From positions 434,001 to 498,000 of the forward strand of contig CAVYQI010000003.1 of NCBI GenBank assembly GCA_963770635.1: DNA of 64,000 nucleotides, given 5' to 3'. This DNA comes from DASZIT01 sp963770635. Lineage in GTDB: Bacteria; Actinomycetota; Acidimicrobiia; Acidimicrobiales; RAAP-2. Positions 16,949 through 26,072 of this stretch are shown here, one piece after another. The notes under the pieces were generated by a model. It was not told the origin of the DNA. It was given only the letters and a program-made list of their open reading frames with translations, and searched no databases. The translations under genes were made by a program, and so were the position numbers. Numbering within the stretch: the first letter of the stretch is position 1; every line of letters starts with the position of its first letter.

Positions 16949-18459
16949 CGGCCAAGTCCGGGTCGCGCGTCTCTATCCGGTCGAGGAGGGGTCCCCGCGG
17001 ATGGCGGACCCGAGCGAGCGTCGTGGTCCTGTTGGCGATGACGTTGGTGTGCACGGCCTGTGGAGCTCGCCTCAGCGCCGCCCAGCTGGCGGCGGCCAAC
17101 GCCTCGAACAGCAGCGGACTGGGCAACAGCTCGGGAACCGGAAGTGGCACCAAAGGCGGGACCACCAACACGACCTCGGCGGGCTTGGCCGGGACGGCCG
17201 GATCCGCGGGCAGCGCGGCAACCGGCGGCGGGAGCGGCGCGACCGGAGGCGGTAGCGGCGCGTCCGGAGGCGGGAGCGGCGGGAGCGGCGGGAGCGCCAG
17301 CGGGCCGGTCTGCCCGAACGGGGCGCCGGGGTCGGGCCCCGGAGTGACCTCCAGCACCATCACCATCGGCAACGTCAGCACCGTGACCGGCCCGGTTCCC
17401 GGCCTGTTCACCTCCGCCCGGCTCGGCACCCAGGCGTTCGTCGCCTACCAGAACAGCATCGGCGGAGTCTGTGGCCGCAAGCTGACGCTGGACTCCGGTG
17501 ACGACAACATGGAGGAGGCCCAGAACTCCACGACGATCCAGTCCATCGCCCCCCAGGTGCTGGCCTTCGTGGGCTCGTTCTCGGTGGCGGACGACGGCGG
17601 GGCGGCGGCTATCGCCGCGGCCAACGTCCCGGACATCGGGGAGGCCCTCACCCCGGCCCGATTCAACCTGCCCCAGAATTACTCCCCACAGCCCCAACCC
17701 GGCGGCTTCATCAGCGGCCCCTTCCAGTACTTCGCCCAGAAGTTCGGCGCCAACGTGACCCAGCACATGGCCATCCTCGAGGAAGACCAGGGCACCGCCC
17801 AGGCCCAGGGAACCGCCCAGGAGAAGGTCATGCAATCCCTCGGCTACAAGTTTGTCTACTCGGCGGACAGCATCTCGCCGACCACCACCGATTTCGGGTC
17901 CTACATCGCGGCCATGAAGGCCGCCGGGGTGACGGGGCTCATCTTCGAGGCCACCGCCGCCATCTACGGGGCCATGGCCTCCCAGATGTACGCGGCGGGC
18001 TACACCATTCCGTTCGCCGACTGGGGCGCCCCCGCCTACGACCCGCAATTCATCGCCACCGGTGGTCCGGGAGCCAACGGGGCCATCCTCGAACAGCCCA
18101 TGGCCATGTACGAGGGCGAGGACGCCGCCGCCATCCCGGAGGTGGCCCTGTTCGACAAGTGGTACAGCTCGGTGTCCGGCGGTCAGTCCCCCACCATCTA
18201 CGCCGCCTACGGATGGCTGTCGGGCATGATGTTCGTCCAGGGCATCAACGCCGGGGGAGCCCCCACCCGGTCGGCGCTGGTCAACGGGCTGAAGACGATC
18301 ACCAACTTCGACGGCAACGGGATGTCACAGCCGACCAACCCGGCGGGCAAGGTGCCGGGCACCTGCTACATCATCATCGACGTGACCAACGGCAAGTTCG
18401 TCCGCGACCCGGCGACGCCGAGCGGCTTCACCTGCAACGGAACCTACGTCCATGAGTAA
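16945..18459 (+). CDS. ABC transporter substrate-binding lipoprotein, branched-chain amino acid type
   Basis: This is the ligand-binding part of a Liv-type importer, fixed to the outer face of the membrane. The protein has 504 residues. It begins with a basic segment, a hydrophobic stretch and a lipobox-like VCTAC, with Cys39 as the likely lipid anchor. A long flexible linker rich in Gly, Ser, Ala and Thr follows (about 45-128). The type I periplasmic-binding fold then begins with STITIGNVSTVTGPVPG. The linker is unusually long and probably spaces the domain from the wall. GGGAGG lies 7 bases before the ATG. Permease and two ATPases follow. The ligand may be amino acids, amides or short organic acids; the sequence does not decide. 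Confidence 0.88.
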   Translation: MTAKSGSRVSIRSRRGPRGWRTRASVVVLLAMTLVCTACGARLSAAQLAAANASNSSGLGNSSGTGSGTKGGTTNTTSAGLAGTAGSAGSAATGGGSGATGGGSGASGGGSGGSGGSASGPVCPNGAPGSGPGVTSSTITIGNVSTVTGPVPGLFTSARLGTQAFVAYQNSIGGVCGRKLTLDSGDDNMEEAQNSTTIQSIAPQVLAFVGSFSVADDGGAAAIAAANVPDIGEALTPARFNLPQNYSPQPQPGGFISGPFQYFAQKFGANVTQHMAILEEDQGTAQAQGTAQEKVMQSLGYKFVYSADSISPTTTDFGSYIAAMKAAGVTGLIFEATAAIYGAMASQMYAAGYTIPFADWGAPAYDPQFIATGGPGANGAILEQPMAMYEGEDAAAIPEVALFDKWYSSVSGGQSPTIYAAYGWLSGMMFVQGINAGGAPTRSALVNGLKTITNFDGNGMSQPTNPAGKVPGTCYIIIDVTNGKFVRDPATPSGFTCNGTYVHE

Positions 18460-18523
18460 CGGACCCTCGACTCATGAACCGCCGGCGCCCAGGGTGGTCG
18501 GCGGCGGAGCGAACTGCTAGCCG

Positions 18524-20443
18524 ATGAGCCTGTTCATCGGGTTGACGATCGCCGGTCTGGCCACCGGCGCCATCTACGCCATCGCCGCCTCCGGATTGGT
18601 CGTCACCTACACCACCTCGGGGGTCTTCAACTTCGCCCACGGGTCGCTGGGGATGTTGATGACCTTCCTCTACTGGCAGCTGCGGGTGGGCGACCACTGG
18701 GCCGGCCCGTTCGCCCTCGGGGCGGTGCTGCTGATCGCCGCCCCCATTGTCGGTGCCGGCCTGCAGCTGGCGCTGGTGCGCTGGATCGACATCAACGACA
18801 CCGGGGTCATGCTGGTGACGACCCTGGCCCTCCTGGTGCTGGGCATGGGGGTGGCGTATGCCATCTGGCCGCCGGACGTCGCCCGGGCCTTGGGCCCGTT
18901 CTTCGGGCCGAGCAGCTTTGTCACCGTCCTGGGCCAGCGGATCTCCTATGAGCAGCTGTTGTGCATCGGCCTGGCCATCGCGGTGGCCATCGGCCTGCGC
19001 CTGTTCTTGTTCAGCACCCGGCTCGGCATCACCATGCGGGCGGTGGTGGACGACCGCCCACTGGTCGCCCTCAACGGGTGGGCGGCGGCCAAGCTCAATG
19101 CCCTGTCGTGGGCCATCGGGGTCAGCATGGGGGCGCTGGCCGCCATCCTCCAGGCCACCCTGTTCGACGACCTCAACGTGCTCAACCTCACCTTCCTGAT
19201 CATCAACAGCTTCGCCGCCGCCATGCTGGGTCGCTTGCGAAATCTCCCCCTCACTTTCGTGGGGGCCATCGTGCTCGGCCTGGCCGCCAGCTATGTGACC
19301 GGCTACGTGCACACCACCAACGGGCCCCTGTCAGAACTGGAAACGGTGCTGCCCACCCTGTTCTTGATCGTCGTGCTGCTGGTGCTTCCTTCGGTACGGC
19401 TGCGGGTGGGGGCCCCGCCGGCCCGGCGGTCCCCCCGCATCGCCTCGGCCCGGGTCAGCGCCGTCCAGTCGGTCGGTGTCGTCGCCGCGGTCCTCATTGC
19501 CTTGCCGTTCCTCCACGGCACCAACCTGGGGGCAGTCAACGAGGGCCTGGCCATCGCCATTCTCGGGCTGGCGGTGGTCCTGCTGTCCGGCTACGGCGGA
19601 CAGCTCAACTTGGCTATGTACACCTTCTTGGGCCTCGGCGCCTTCCTGTTCATGAAGCTGTCGCCCGGAGGCGGGCTCGGGGGGTTGGTCCTGGTCACCC
19701 TCATCGGCGCGGGGGTCGGGGTCCTCTTCGCCCTCCCGGCCCTGCGGCTCCGGGGGCTGGAACTGGCCTTGTCGACCCTCGCCCTCTCCGAGTTGGTCTG
19801 GTACGTCCTGTTCAATCAGAGCAGCGTGATGGAGAACACCATCACCATCCACCGGTTGCGTATCCCCTTCATCTCATTGCAAGGACCGAAGGCCAACCTC
19901 ATCTTCATGGCCGTGGTCTTCTCGGCGCTGGCCTTCGGGGTCGGCGCCATCCGCCGCAGCGGCTTCGGCCGTTTGCTGGCCGCCACCAAGGACAGCCCGG
20001 CGGCCTGCGCCACCATCGGCATGAACCTCAACCTGACCAAAATCGGTGTCACCGCCCTGGCCACCGCCCTGGCCACCTTCGCCGGGGCCCTGTTCGGCTC
20101 GACCCAGCAGCAGGTCACCGCCACTGACTTCTACTTCTACCTGGGCCTGTTCATCGTCCTCACCGTCTATATCTGGGGTGTGCACTCCCCGATGGGCGCC
20201 CTGGCCGGCGGGCTGTCCCTGGCGGTTTTCCCGGTCATCGCCCCACACCTGCCGACGTGGATATCCCTCGACCTGCTGGTCGGGTTCGGTGCCCTGGGCA
20301 TGGTGATCAATCCCAACGGCACCCTCGACGCCATCTCCAGCCGGGCGCGAACCTTCTGGGAGACCCGCCCGACCCGGCGGCCGGCGGCCCCGACCCCCCC
20401 GGTGCGAGAGGAGGCACGGCTCCTTGGCCTTCCTGCAGACTGA
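18524..20443 (+). CDS. Fused LivH-LivM type ABC permease
   Basis: Both permease subunits of a branched-chain amino acid type importer are fused in this 639-residue protein. Residues about 1-290 are LivH-like (YAIAASGLVVTYTTSGVFNFAHG near the start). Residues about 315-610 are LivM-like (VLLSGYGGQLNLAMYTFLGLGA; KDSPAACATIGMNL is the ATPase-contact loop). Each half is strongly hydrophobic, with roughly 8 membrane segments. The fusion guarantees a one-to-one ratio. The start ATG is 64 bases after the binding-protein stop, with only a distant GGAG. The end overlaps the start of the LivG-type ATPase by 20 bases. Confidence 0.9.
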   Translation: MSLFIGLTIAGLATGAIYAIAASGLVVTYTTSGVFNFAHGSLGMLMTFLYWQLRVGDHWAGPFALGAVLLIAAPIVGAGLQLALVRWIDINDTGVMLVTTLALLVLGMGVAYAIWPPDVARALGPFFGPSSFVTVLGQRISYEQLLCIGLAIAVAIGLRLFLFSTRLGITMRAVVDDRPLVALNGWAAAKLNALSWAIGVSMGALAAILQATLFDDLNVLNLTFLIINSFAAAMLGRLRNLPLTFVGAIVLGLAASYVTGYVHTTNGPLSELETVLPTLFLIVVLLVLPSVRLRVGAPPARRSPRIASARVSAVQSVGVVAAVLIALPFLHGTNLGAVNEGLAIAILGLAVVLLSGYGGQLNLAMYTFLGLGAFLFMKLSPGGGLGGLVLVTLIGAGVGVLFALPALRLRGLELALSTLALSELVWYVLFNQSSVMENTITIHRLRIPFISLQGPKANLIFMAVVFSALAFGVGAIRRSGFGRLLAATKDSPAACATIGMNLNLTKIGVTALATALATFAGALFGSTQQQVTATDFYFYLGLFIVLTVYIWGVHSPMGALAGGLSLAVFPVIAPHLPTWISLDLLVGFGALGMVINPNGTLDAISSRARTFWETRPTRRPAAPTPPVREEARLLGLPAD

Positions 20444-21242
20444 TGCCATCTCCATGCGCTTCGGTGGCATCGACGCCCTCGATGCGGTCAGCATCTCCGC
20501 CGAACCCGGCCTGGTCACCGGCTTGATCGGGCCGAACGGCGCCGGCAAGACGACCCTGTTCAACATCATCACCGGGCTGCAACCGCCGACGGCCGGCCAC
20601 GTCCTGCTCGACGGCCGGGACGTGACCGACATGAGCGTGTACCGGCGGGCCCGGCTGGGGATCGGGCGCACCTTCCAGCGCCTGGAGATCTTCGGCTCGC
20701 TGTCGGTGCGGGACAATATCCGGGTGACGCTCGAAGTCCGGCGCCGGTGGAGCCGGCAGCGGTTCGACATCAACAAGGAATGTGGGGCCATCCTCGAGCG
20801 GGTGGGTCTCGAGGAGCTCGCCAAGGTGCCCGCCGACACCCTGCCGACCGGGTTGGCCCGGTTGGTCGAGCTGGGACGGGCCCTGGCCACCCGGCCCCGG
20901 CTGCTCCTGCTCGACGAGCCCGGCTCCGGCCTCGACGCCGCGGAGACCGAGGCCTTCGGCAAGCTCCTGGCCGATCTGGCCAACGACGGTCTGGCCATCC
21001 TGCTGGTCGAGCACGACATGGACCTGGTGATGAAAGCGTGCAGCCAGCTCAGCGTGCTCGACTACGGGGAGCTCATCGCCTCGGGCACCCCGGAGGAGAT
21101 CCGCGCCAACCAGCGGGTCCAGGACGCCTACCTGGGCAGCGAGGATCTGGTCGAGGACACGGTGGCCGATCCGTCCACCCCGTCCACCCCGTCCGGCCTG
21201 ACCGGAGCCGGAACCGGCGCCGGGGCCGGGGGGTTGCCATGA
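20424..21242 (+). CDS. livG: LivG-type ABC transporter ATPase
   Basis: This is the first of two ATPases that power the Liv importer. The protein has 272 residues. Walker A is GPNGAGKTTL, Walker B is LLLLDEPGSGLD, and the switch histidine is in VEHDMDLV. The signature region reads LPTGLARLVELGRAL instead of LSGGQ; LivG proteins often diverge there. The C-terminal tail is Pro/Thr/Gly-rich and not part of the fold. The TTG start overlaps the permease end and has AGGAGG 9 bases upstream. The stop overlaps the next ATG (ATGA). Confidence 0.9.
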   Translation: MAFLQTDAISMRFGGIDALDAVSISAEPGLVTGLIGPNGAGKTTLFNIITGLQPPTAGHVLLDGRDVTDMSVYRRARLGIGRTFQRLEIFGSLSVRDNIRVTLEVRRRWSRQRFDINKECGAILERVGLEELAKVPADTLPTGLARLVELGRALATRPRLLLLDEPGSGLDAAETEAFGKLLADLANDGLAILLVEHDMDLVMKACSQLSVLDYGELIASGTPEEIRANQRVQDAYLGSEDLVEDTVADPSTPSTPSGLTGAGTGAGAGGLP

Positions 21243-21952
21243 CCGTTCCTCCGGCGGTGGAGCTCATCGGGCTGACCGCCAGCTACGGCCGGATCGAAGT
21301 GGTCCATGGCATCGACCTGGTGGTGCCGACCGGCTCGATGTTCGCCCTCCTCGGACCCAACGGTGCCGGCAAGACCACCACCTTGAAGGTGATCGACGGC
21401 CGCCATCCGGTCGGGTCGGGATGCGTCCACATCGCCGGCCACCACCTCAACGGGACGGGCGCCGACGCCCTCACCCGGGCCGGGGTGTGTTCGATTCCCG
21501 AGGGCCGGGGCATCTTCCCGAACTTGACGGTGGCCGAGAACCTTCGGGTGATGAACCACAGCCGGCTGGATCTCTCCGATGCCGACATCCGGGAACGGGT
21601 ATTTGCCCGGTTCCCGATCCTCGGACAGCGTAAGTCCCAGACGGCCGGAACCCTCTCCGGCGGCCAGCAGCAGATGTTGGCCATGGCCCGGGCAGTGGCG
21701 ACCGATCCGGGGTTGCTCCTCATCGACGAGCTGTCGATGGGTCTGGCCCCTCTCATCGTCACCGAGTTGTACGACGCGCTCGGGAACCTGGCCGCCGAGG
21801 GGATGACCGTGCTGCTGGTGGAGCAGTTCGCCCGCACCGCCCTGGCCATCGCCGACTATGCCGCGGTCATGGCCCACGGGGAGATCCAGGCGGTCGGCCA
21901 GCCCGCCGACCTCCAAGACGTGAGCGACGCCTATCTGGGAGTGGCGTCATGA
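21239..21952 (+). CDS. livF: LivF-type ABC transporter ATPase
   Basis: This is the second ATPase of the Liv importer, with 237 residues. Walker A is GPNGAGKTTTL, the family-specific IPEGRGIFPNLTVAENL is present, the signature is LSGGQQQMLAMARA, and Walker B is LLLIDELSMGLAP. The aspartate-glutamate pair is kept. The start overlaps the livG stop as ATGA and its own stop overlaps the next gene as ATGA, so translation of the whole operon is coupled. Confidence 0.92.
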   Translation: MTVPPAVELIGLTASYGRIEVVHGIDLVVPTGSMFALLGPNGAGKTTTLKVIDGRHPVGSGCVHIAGHHLNGTGADALTRAGVCSIPEGRGIFPNLTVAENLRVMNHSRLDLSDADIRERVFARFPILGQRKSQTAGTLSGGQQQMLAMARAVATDPGLLLIDELSMGLAPLIVTELYDALGNLAAEGMTVLLVEQFARTALAIADYAAVMAHGEIQAVGQPADLQDVSDAYLGVAS

Positions 21953-23394
21953 GGCGGGGACGGAAGCTGCGGCTGGCGGTGTCGGTGACGGGGGCGACCC
22001 TGCTGTTCACCTTCGCGGCGGTGCCCGCCGTCTTCGCCGACACCACGACGGCCCCGACCAGCGCCCCGAGCCTGGTGTCGTGGACCACCAGCGCCGACGC
22101 CAACTCCATCGACATGGTGATCGACGACGCCGGCGGTCTGGCCGGCCAGCATCCCATCGACGAGGTGACCATCCCGGAGGACACCGCCGATTTCGAGACC
22201 GGCCCCTTCGGTCATGGACTGGCGTCGGTGTTCTGGCCGGGGGCCACCGGCGGCAACTTCGGCTCGGCGTCGGCCGACCTGCCCCTCCCCGCCCAGCTCA
22301 AGCCGCTGTTCGCGCCCCTGAACGACCCGGTACGGGCCGAGACCTTCGCGCCCGCCGGTCCGGAAACCGCCACCTATCCGCCGGGCAGCAACCAGAGCGT
22401 GTTCACCGCCAGCTCTCACGCCGACGCCAACGGCACCACCGCCACCGCCTCGTTGAGCGACCTGTCCGACGCCCTCATCGGCCTGAAGTCGGTCAGCGGG
22501 ACCGCCCACGCCACCGCCACCTCGACGGCCACCTCGACCGCCACCGTTGACACCGGCCAGATCTCCCTGCTCGGCGGGCTGATCGTGCTCAGCGGGGTCG
22601 AGTCGACCGCCACCGCCTCGAGCGACGGCACCACGCTGAGCGGCAAGGCCAACACCGACATCGGCAACCTCACCATCGCGGGCGTCCCGGTGGCGTTGGG
22701 CACCAACGGGGTTACCGGTCCCATCGGGACCGGCGGGCTCAACGGCCTGCTGACCCCGCTGGTCAACCAGGTCCTCGCCGTCCTGGGCCTCAAGATCGTC
22801 CCCCTCCCCCAGACCGAGACCCGCAAAGCGCCCGCCGAAACCATCACCAGCGGCGGCCTCCAGGTCACCTTCTCCCTCCCCCCATCCGTCAACCCCACCC
22901 TTGACCTCCCCCCGGCGCTCACCAACCTCATACCCGCCTCCGATGTGGACCAGATCAACACCGCCACCAGCCTGCTGGGGTTGGTCCAGGGGGCCAACAT
23001 CACCATCACCCTGGGTCGGGCGACCGCCACCGCCATTGCCTCTGCCGGCTTCGGCCCCGACCTCGGCTCCAGTGCCTCAATCCCGGTGGCCGTGACCCCC
23101 AGCCTCGGCACCCTCGGGCCCACCGACCTCGGCACCCCGGGGGAGCCCGGCACCCTCGGCACCCCCGGCACCCCGGGCACCAGCGGAACCCCGACCGCCG
23201 CCACCCCGTCCCCGGCCGTCTCACCCAAGGGGTTGGCCGCCGCCATCCTTTCCAGTCCGGTCAGCGTCGGGCTGATGATCCTGATCCTGTTACTGGCCGC
23301 CTTGGCCGGTTACGGTCTATGGCTGCTGGCCCGCAATCTCGAGCAACCTGACGCCGCCGGTGCCTGTCCTCTCTCCGTCCCCGACAATCCCTAA
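21949..23394 (+). CDS. Secreted, C-terminally anchored protein of unknown function in the liv operon
   Basis: I do not recognise a family. This 481-residue protein has a clear signal peptide (about 1-30, cleavage near VFADTTT). A Ser/Thr/Ala-rich extracellular body follows, with alternating Thr-Ala runs (ATATSTATSTAT). A Gly-Thr-Pro repeat lies near residues 395-412 (GTLGTPGTPGTSGTP), and one membrane helix near 425-450 precedes a short tail. No LPxTG motif is visible. It is coupled to livF by an ATGA overlap, so it is made together with the transporter. It may be a surface protein that presents or protects the binding protein, but that is inference from context. Confidence 0.7.
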   Translation: MRRGRKLRLAVSVTGATLLFTFAAVPAVFADTTTAPTSAPSLVSWTTSADANSIDMVIDDAGGLAGQHPIDEVTIPEDTADFETGPFGHGLASVFWPGATGGNFGSASADLPLPAQLKPLFAPLNDPVRAETFAPAGPETATYPPGSNQSVFTASSHADANGTTATASLSDLSDALIGLKSVSGTAHATATSTATSTATVDTGQISLLGGLIVLSGVESTATASSDGTTLSGKANTDIGNLTIAGVPVALGTNGVTGPIGTGGLNGLLTPLVNQVLAVLGLKIVPLPQTETRKAPAETITSGGLQVTFSLPPSVNPTLDLPPALTNLIPASDVDQINTATSLLGLVQGANITITLGRATATAIASAGFGPDLGSSASIPVAVTPSLGTLGPTDLGTPGEPGTLGTPGTPGTSGTPTAATPSPAVSPKGLAAAILSSPVSVGLMILILLLAALAGYGLWLLARNLEQPDAAGACPLSVPDNP

Positions 23395-23408
23395 AGGATC
23401 GCTCAGCC

Positions 23409-24065
23409 ATGGCCATCATCACTCGACAGGGAAGCTTCCCGGTAACCGGGTCTGACGCGGCCGTCTCGGACAAAGCCTCCAGCCGGCAGGCGGCTTTGGT
23501 CGACGCCATCGCCCGGATCCGGGTCCGGGCCCGCGCCATCAAGATCGAGCAGATCCTGCTCGTCCTGGGGGGCGTGGCCATGCCCGCCGGAATTCTGGTC
23601 ATCATCGTCGGTTGGTACGGCGCCGCCCATACCTTCCGCACCTACGCCCAGCTCGACTACCTCATCAGCGGCGGCCTCCTCGGCCTGGCCCTGGTCGTCT
23701 TCGGTGGCTTCTGCTACTTCGGCTACTGGCTCACCCGCATGGTCCAGCTACTCCGGACGGTTCAAACCCAAGACCAGCGATCGCTCGACACCCTCGAGCG
23801 CATCTCCGCCCAGCTGGCCCAAGCCGCGTCGGTCGCCCCCCTGGCGGCTCCGGCCCCGCCCGGAGCCGCGGCAACCGCGTCCGGGATTGCTCCTGCGTCC
23901 GTGCCCCGCGGCTTCACCCCGGGGCTGGTCGCCACCCTCCACGGCACCATGGCCCATCTCCCCACCTGCCCGGTGGTGGCCGACAACCCTGAGCTGCGCC
24001 CGGCCAGCCTCGATGACCCCAACCTGGTGCCCTGCCAAATCTGCCAACCCCACGCGCAACGCTAA
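23409..24065 (+). CDS. Two-helix membrane protein with a C-terminal His/Cys motif
   Basis: I do not recognise a family. The protein has 218 residues. Two membrane segments lie at about 50-70 and 80-102. A helical stretch (about 105-135) and an Ala/Pro linker follow. The last 45 residues carry HLPTCPVV and then PCQICQP, a His/Cys then CxxC arrangement like small metal-binding modules. It begins 14 bases after the preceding secreted-protein gene and is probably the last gene of the liv operon. A metal-binding or redox-sensing tail on the cytoplasmic side is a reasonable guess. Confidence 0.65.
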   Translation: MAIITRQGSFPVTGSDAAVSDKASSRQAALVDAIARIRVRARAIKIEQILLVLGGVAMPAGILVIIVGWYGAAHTFRTYAQLDYLISGGLLGLALVVFGGFCYFGYWLTRMVQLLRTVQTQDQRSLDTLERISAQLAQAASVAPLAAPAPPGAAATASGIAPASVPRGFTPGLVATLHGTMAHLPTCPVVADNPELRPASLDDPNLVPCQICQPHAQR

Positions 24066-24088
24066 TTCGACGGTGAGCCGGCTCCGGT

Positions 24089-24121
24089 GAGGGGCACCGG
24101 CGCCAAAGCCGGCGACGCCTC
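24089..24121. terminator. Hairpin between convergent liv operon and epimerase gene
   Basis: GAGG at 24089 pairs with CCTC at 24121, and inside it CCGGC pairs with GCCGG around a GCCAAA loop. It sits in the 56-base gap between two converging genes and could end transcription from both sides. There is no clear T-run. Confidence 0.45.
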
Positions 24122-24532
24122 TTACTCCTGGACCAGCTCGATGAGGGTCCCGAAGGCGCCTTTGGGATGGATGAAGGCCACGGTGGTGCCTCTCGATCCG
24201 GGGCGGGGCTGGTCGTCGATGACCTGGCCGCCGTGATCCTTCACCGACTGGAGGGCGACGGCGCAGTCCGCCACCCGGTAGCCGACGTGGTGGAGGCCCT
24301 CGCCCTTCTTCTCCAGGTACTTGGCCACCGGCGACGTGTCGGACGTCGGGGTGAGCAGCTGGATGTAGCTGTCGGCCACCTTCAACAGCGCCTCCTCCAC
24401 ACCGTCGGAGTCGATCTTCTCGCGGTGGGCCACGGTGGCCCCGAAGGTGTCGGCGTAGTAGGCGATGGCCACCTCCAGGTCCCGGACGGCGATGGCCACG
24501 TGGTCGATCTCGGTGAGCAGTGGCTCGGTCAT
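24122..24532 (-). CDS. epi: Ethylmalonyl-CoA/methylmalonyl-CoA epimerase
   Basis: This enzyme swaps the C2 configuration of methylmalonyl-CoA and ethylmalonyl-CoA so that the B12 mutases can use them. The protein has 136 residues, one VOC/glyoxalase-type metal domain pair. The expected metal ligands are visible: His in EIDHVAIAV, Gln in SYIQLLTP, His in LHHVGYRV and Glu in TLIELVQE. The start overlaps the ccr stop as ATGA, so the two are made together. This link makes ethylmalonyl-CoA a likely substrate in addition to methylmalonyl-CoA. Confidence 0.92.
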   Translation of the reverse strand: MTEPLLTEIDHVAIAVRDLEVAIAYYADTFGATVAHREKIDSDGVEEALLKVADSYIQLLTPTSDTSPVAKYLEKKGEGLHHVGYRVADCAVALQSVKDHGGQVIDDQPRPGSRGTTVAFIHPKGAFGTLIELVQE

Positions 24533-25869
24533 GCGCCGTGCCTCCGGAACAGGCTGATCCGATCTTCTCCGACCTCGGCCCGGAGCTCGGGGTCGTCGAT
24601 CCCCAAGCCCTCTTCCGGCGCCAGGCACAGCACCCCGATCTTCCCCTCGTGCAGGTTGTGGTGGACCTGATAGGCGGCGTCGCCCACGTGGTCGAGGGTG
24701 TGGACGGCGGAGAGGGCGGGCAGGATCTTCCCCTCGCACACCAACTGGTTGGCGTCCCACGCCTCCCGGTAGTTGGCGAAGTGGGACCCCTTGATGGTCT
24801 TCAGCTTCATCCACAGGTGTCGGTTGTCGTACTCGATCATGTATCCCGACGTCGCCGCGCAGGTCATGATCAGCCCGCCCCGCTTGGCGGCGAACACCGA
24901 GGCGCCCATGGTCTGGCGGCCGGGGTGCTCGAACACGATGTCGACATCCGCGCCGACCAGCCCACGGATGTCCTTGCCCAGCCGTCGCCACTCCGACTCG
25001 TCCTGGGTGTTCTCGTCCTTCCAGAACTTGTAGGCGGCCGCCTTGCGGTCGATGACCGCCTCGACGCCGAGGTCATGGAGGAGCTCCACCTTTCCCGGGG
25101 AGGACACCACCCCGACCGGGGTGCCGCCGCCGTTGAGCACGTACTGGACCGCGTAGGCCCCCAACCCGCCCGAAGCGCCCCACACCAGCACCTTGTCGCC
25201 TTGGTGCATCGACGCCCCGTTCTTCGACACCAGCATGCGGTAGGAGGTGGAGTTGCAGAGGGCGTTGACCGCCGCCTCTTCCCAACTCAGGTGCCTCGGC
25301 TTGGGCATCAGCTGGTTGGCCTTGACCACCGCGAGGTCGGCCAGCCCGCCGAAGTTCGTCTCGAAGCCCCAGATCCGCTGATTGTCAGCCAGCATCGAGT
25401 CGTCGTGCGAACTCGGGCTCTGGTCATCGACGTAGTTGCAGTGCACCGTGACCCGGTCGCCCGGCTTCCAGTTGCGGACCGCCGATCCGGTTCGCAGCAC
25501 CACCGCGGCGGCGTCGGATCCGACCACGTGGTACGGGAGCGCGTGGCGGGCACCCCAGGTGCTCTCCTTGCCGAGACGGTCGAGGAAGCCGAAGGTGGGC
25601 AGCGGCTCGAAGATCGACGTCCACACCGTGTTGAAGTTGATGGAGCTGGCCATCACCGCGATGTACGCCTCGTCGGGGGCCAGTTCCGGGACGGCGACGT
25701 CGCCCACGTGGAGCGACTTCCTCGGGTCCTTGTCTTCGGACTCCAGGCCGTCGAACATGTCGACTTCGTCCCTCGACACGAAGGCGGCCCGGTAGGTGTC
25801 GGGCATCGGAATGGAGGCGATCTCGTCACCGGAGGCGCCCGATTGGATGGCTGAAAGGAACTCCTGCAT
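24529..25869 (-). CDS. ccrA: Crotonyl-CoA carboxylase/reductase
   Basis: This enzyme reduces crotonyl-CoA with NADPH while adding CO2, making ethylmalonyl-CoA, the key step of the ethylmalonyl-CoA pathway. The protein has 446 residues, the usual Ccr length, in the zinc-free MDR family. The NADPH motif is WGASGGLGAYA. The four residues known to bind CO2 in the Kitasatospora enzyme have counterparts here: Asn80, Phe169, Glu170 and His363. That argues for carboxylation rather than simple enoyl-CoA reduction. The ATG at 25869 is chosen because TATCCT lies 8 bases upstream; a GTG nine codons earlier is less likely. It is coupled to the epimerase and diverges from thiolase. Confidence 0.94.
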   Translation of the reverse strand: MQEFLSAIQSGASGDEIASIPMPDTYRAAFVSRDEVDMFDGLESEDKDPRKSLHVGDVAVPELAPDEAYIAVMASSINFNTVWTSIFEPLPTFGFLDRLGKESTWGARHALPYHVVGSDAAAVVLRTGSAVRNWKPGDRVTVHCNYVDDQSPSSHDDSMLADNQRIWGFETNFGGLADLAVVKANQLMPKPRHLSWEEAAVNALCNSTSYRMLVSKNGASMHQGDKVLVWGASGGLGAYAVQYVLNGGGTPVGVVSSPGKVELLHDLGVEAVIDRKAAAYKFWKDENTQDESEWRRLGKDIRGLVGADVDIVFEHPGRQTMGASVFAAKRGGLIMTCAATSGYMIEYDNRHLWMKLKTIKGSHFANYREAWDANQLVCEGKILPALSAVHTLDHVGDAAYQVHHNLHEGKIGVLCLAPEEGLGIDDPELRAEVGEDRISLFRRHGA

Positions 25870-25877
25870 GGGATGCG

Positions 25878-25883
25878 AGGATA
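25878..25883 (-). promoter_or_regulatory. -10 hexamer TATCCT for ccrA, leaderless type
   Basis: On the minus strand TATCCT ends 8 bases before the ccrA ATG, with no Shine-Dalgarno. It shares the 203-base divergent region with the thiolase promoter. Confidence 0.5.
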
Positions 25884-26002
25884 GCCCGCCTGCCACCCCG
25901 GGTTACCGGTCGGAAACCTTGCCGCCGGCCACCGGCCGTCGGGTCGGGCGTCCCCGACCAGGTCGGGTCCGTCTTCGAGTTCCTGTGGGCCCGAACCGCC
26001 GA

Positions 26003-26008
26003 TAGTCT
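26003..26008 (+). promoter_or_regulatory. -10 hexamer TAGTCT for the thiolase gene
   Basis: TAGTCT lies about 65 bases before the thiolase ATG. It would give a leader of about 58 bases containing the GGAGG at 26061-26065. It is inferred from pattern. Confidence 0.3.
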
Positions 26009-26072
26009 GTACCCGAACTCGGCCCCAGGGGGGTCGCCGCCTAATCGGGCCGTCAGGGCCCCGGAGGTCAAC

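Noticed and set aside
20424..21242. LivG inactive because its signature lacks LSGGQ
   Set aside because: Divergent signature sequences are common in this subfamily, and Walker A, Walker B and the switch histidine are intact.
22500..22560. Repeat array (possible CRISPR or VNTR) in the secreted-protein gene
   Set aside because: The repeats are short Thr-Ala codon runs within a coding frame, with no spacers of constant length.
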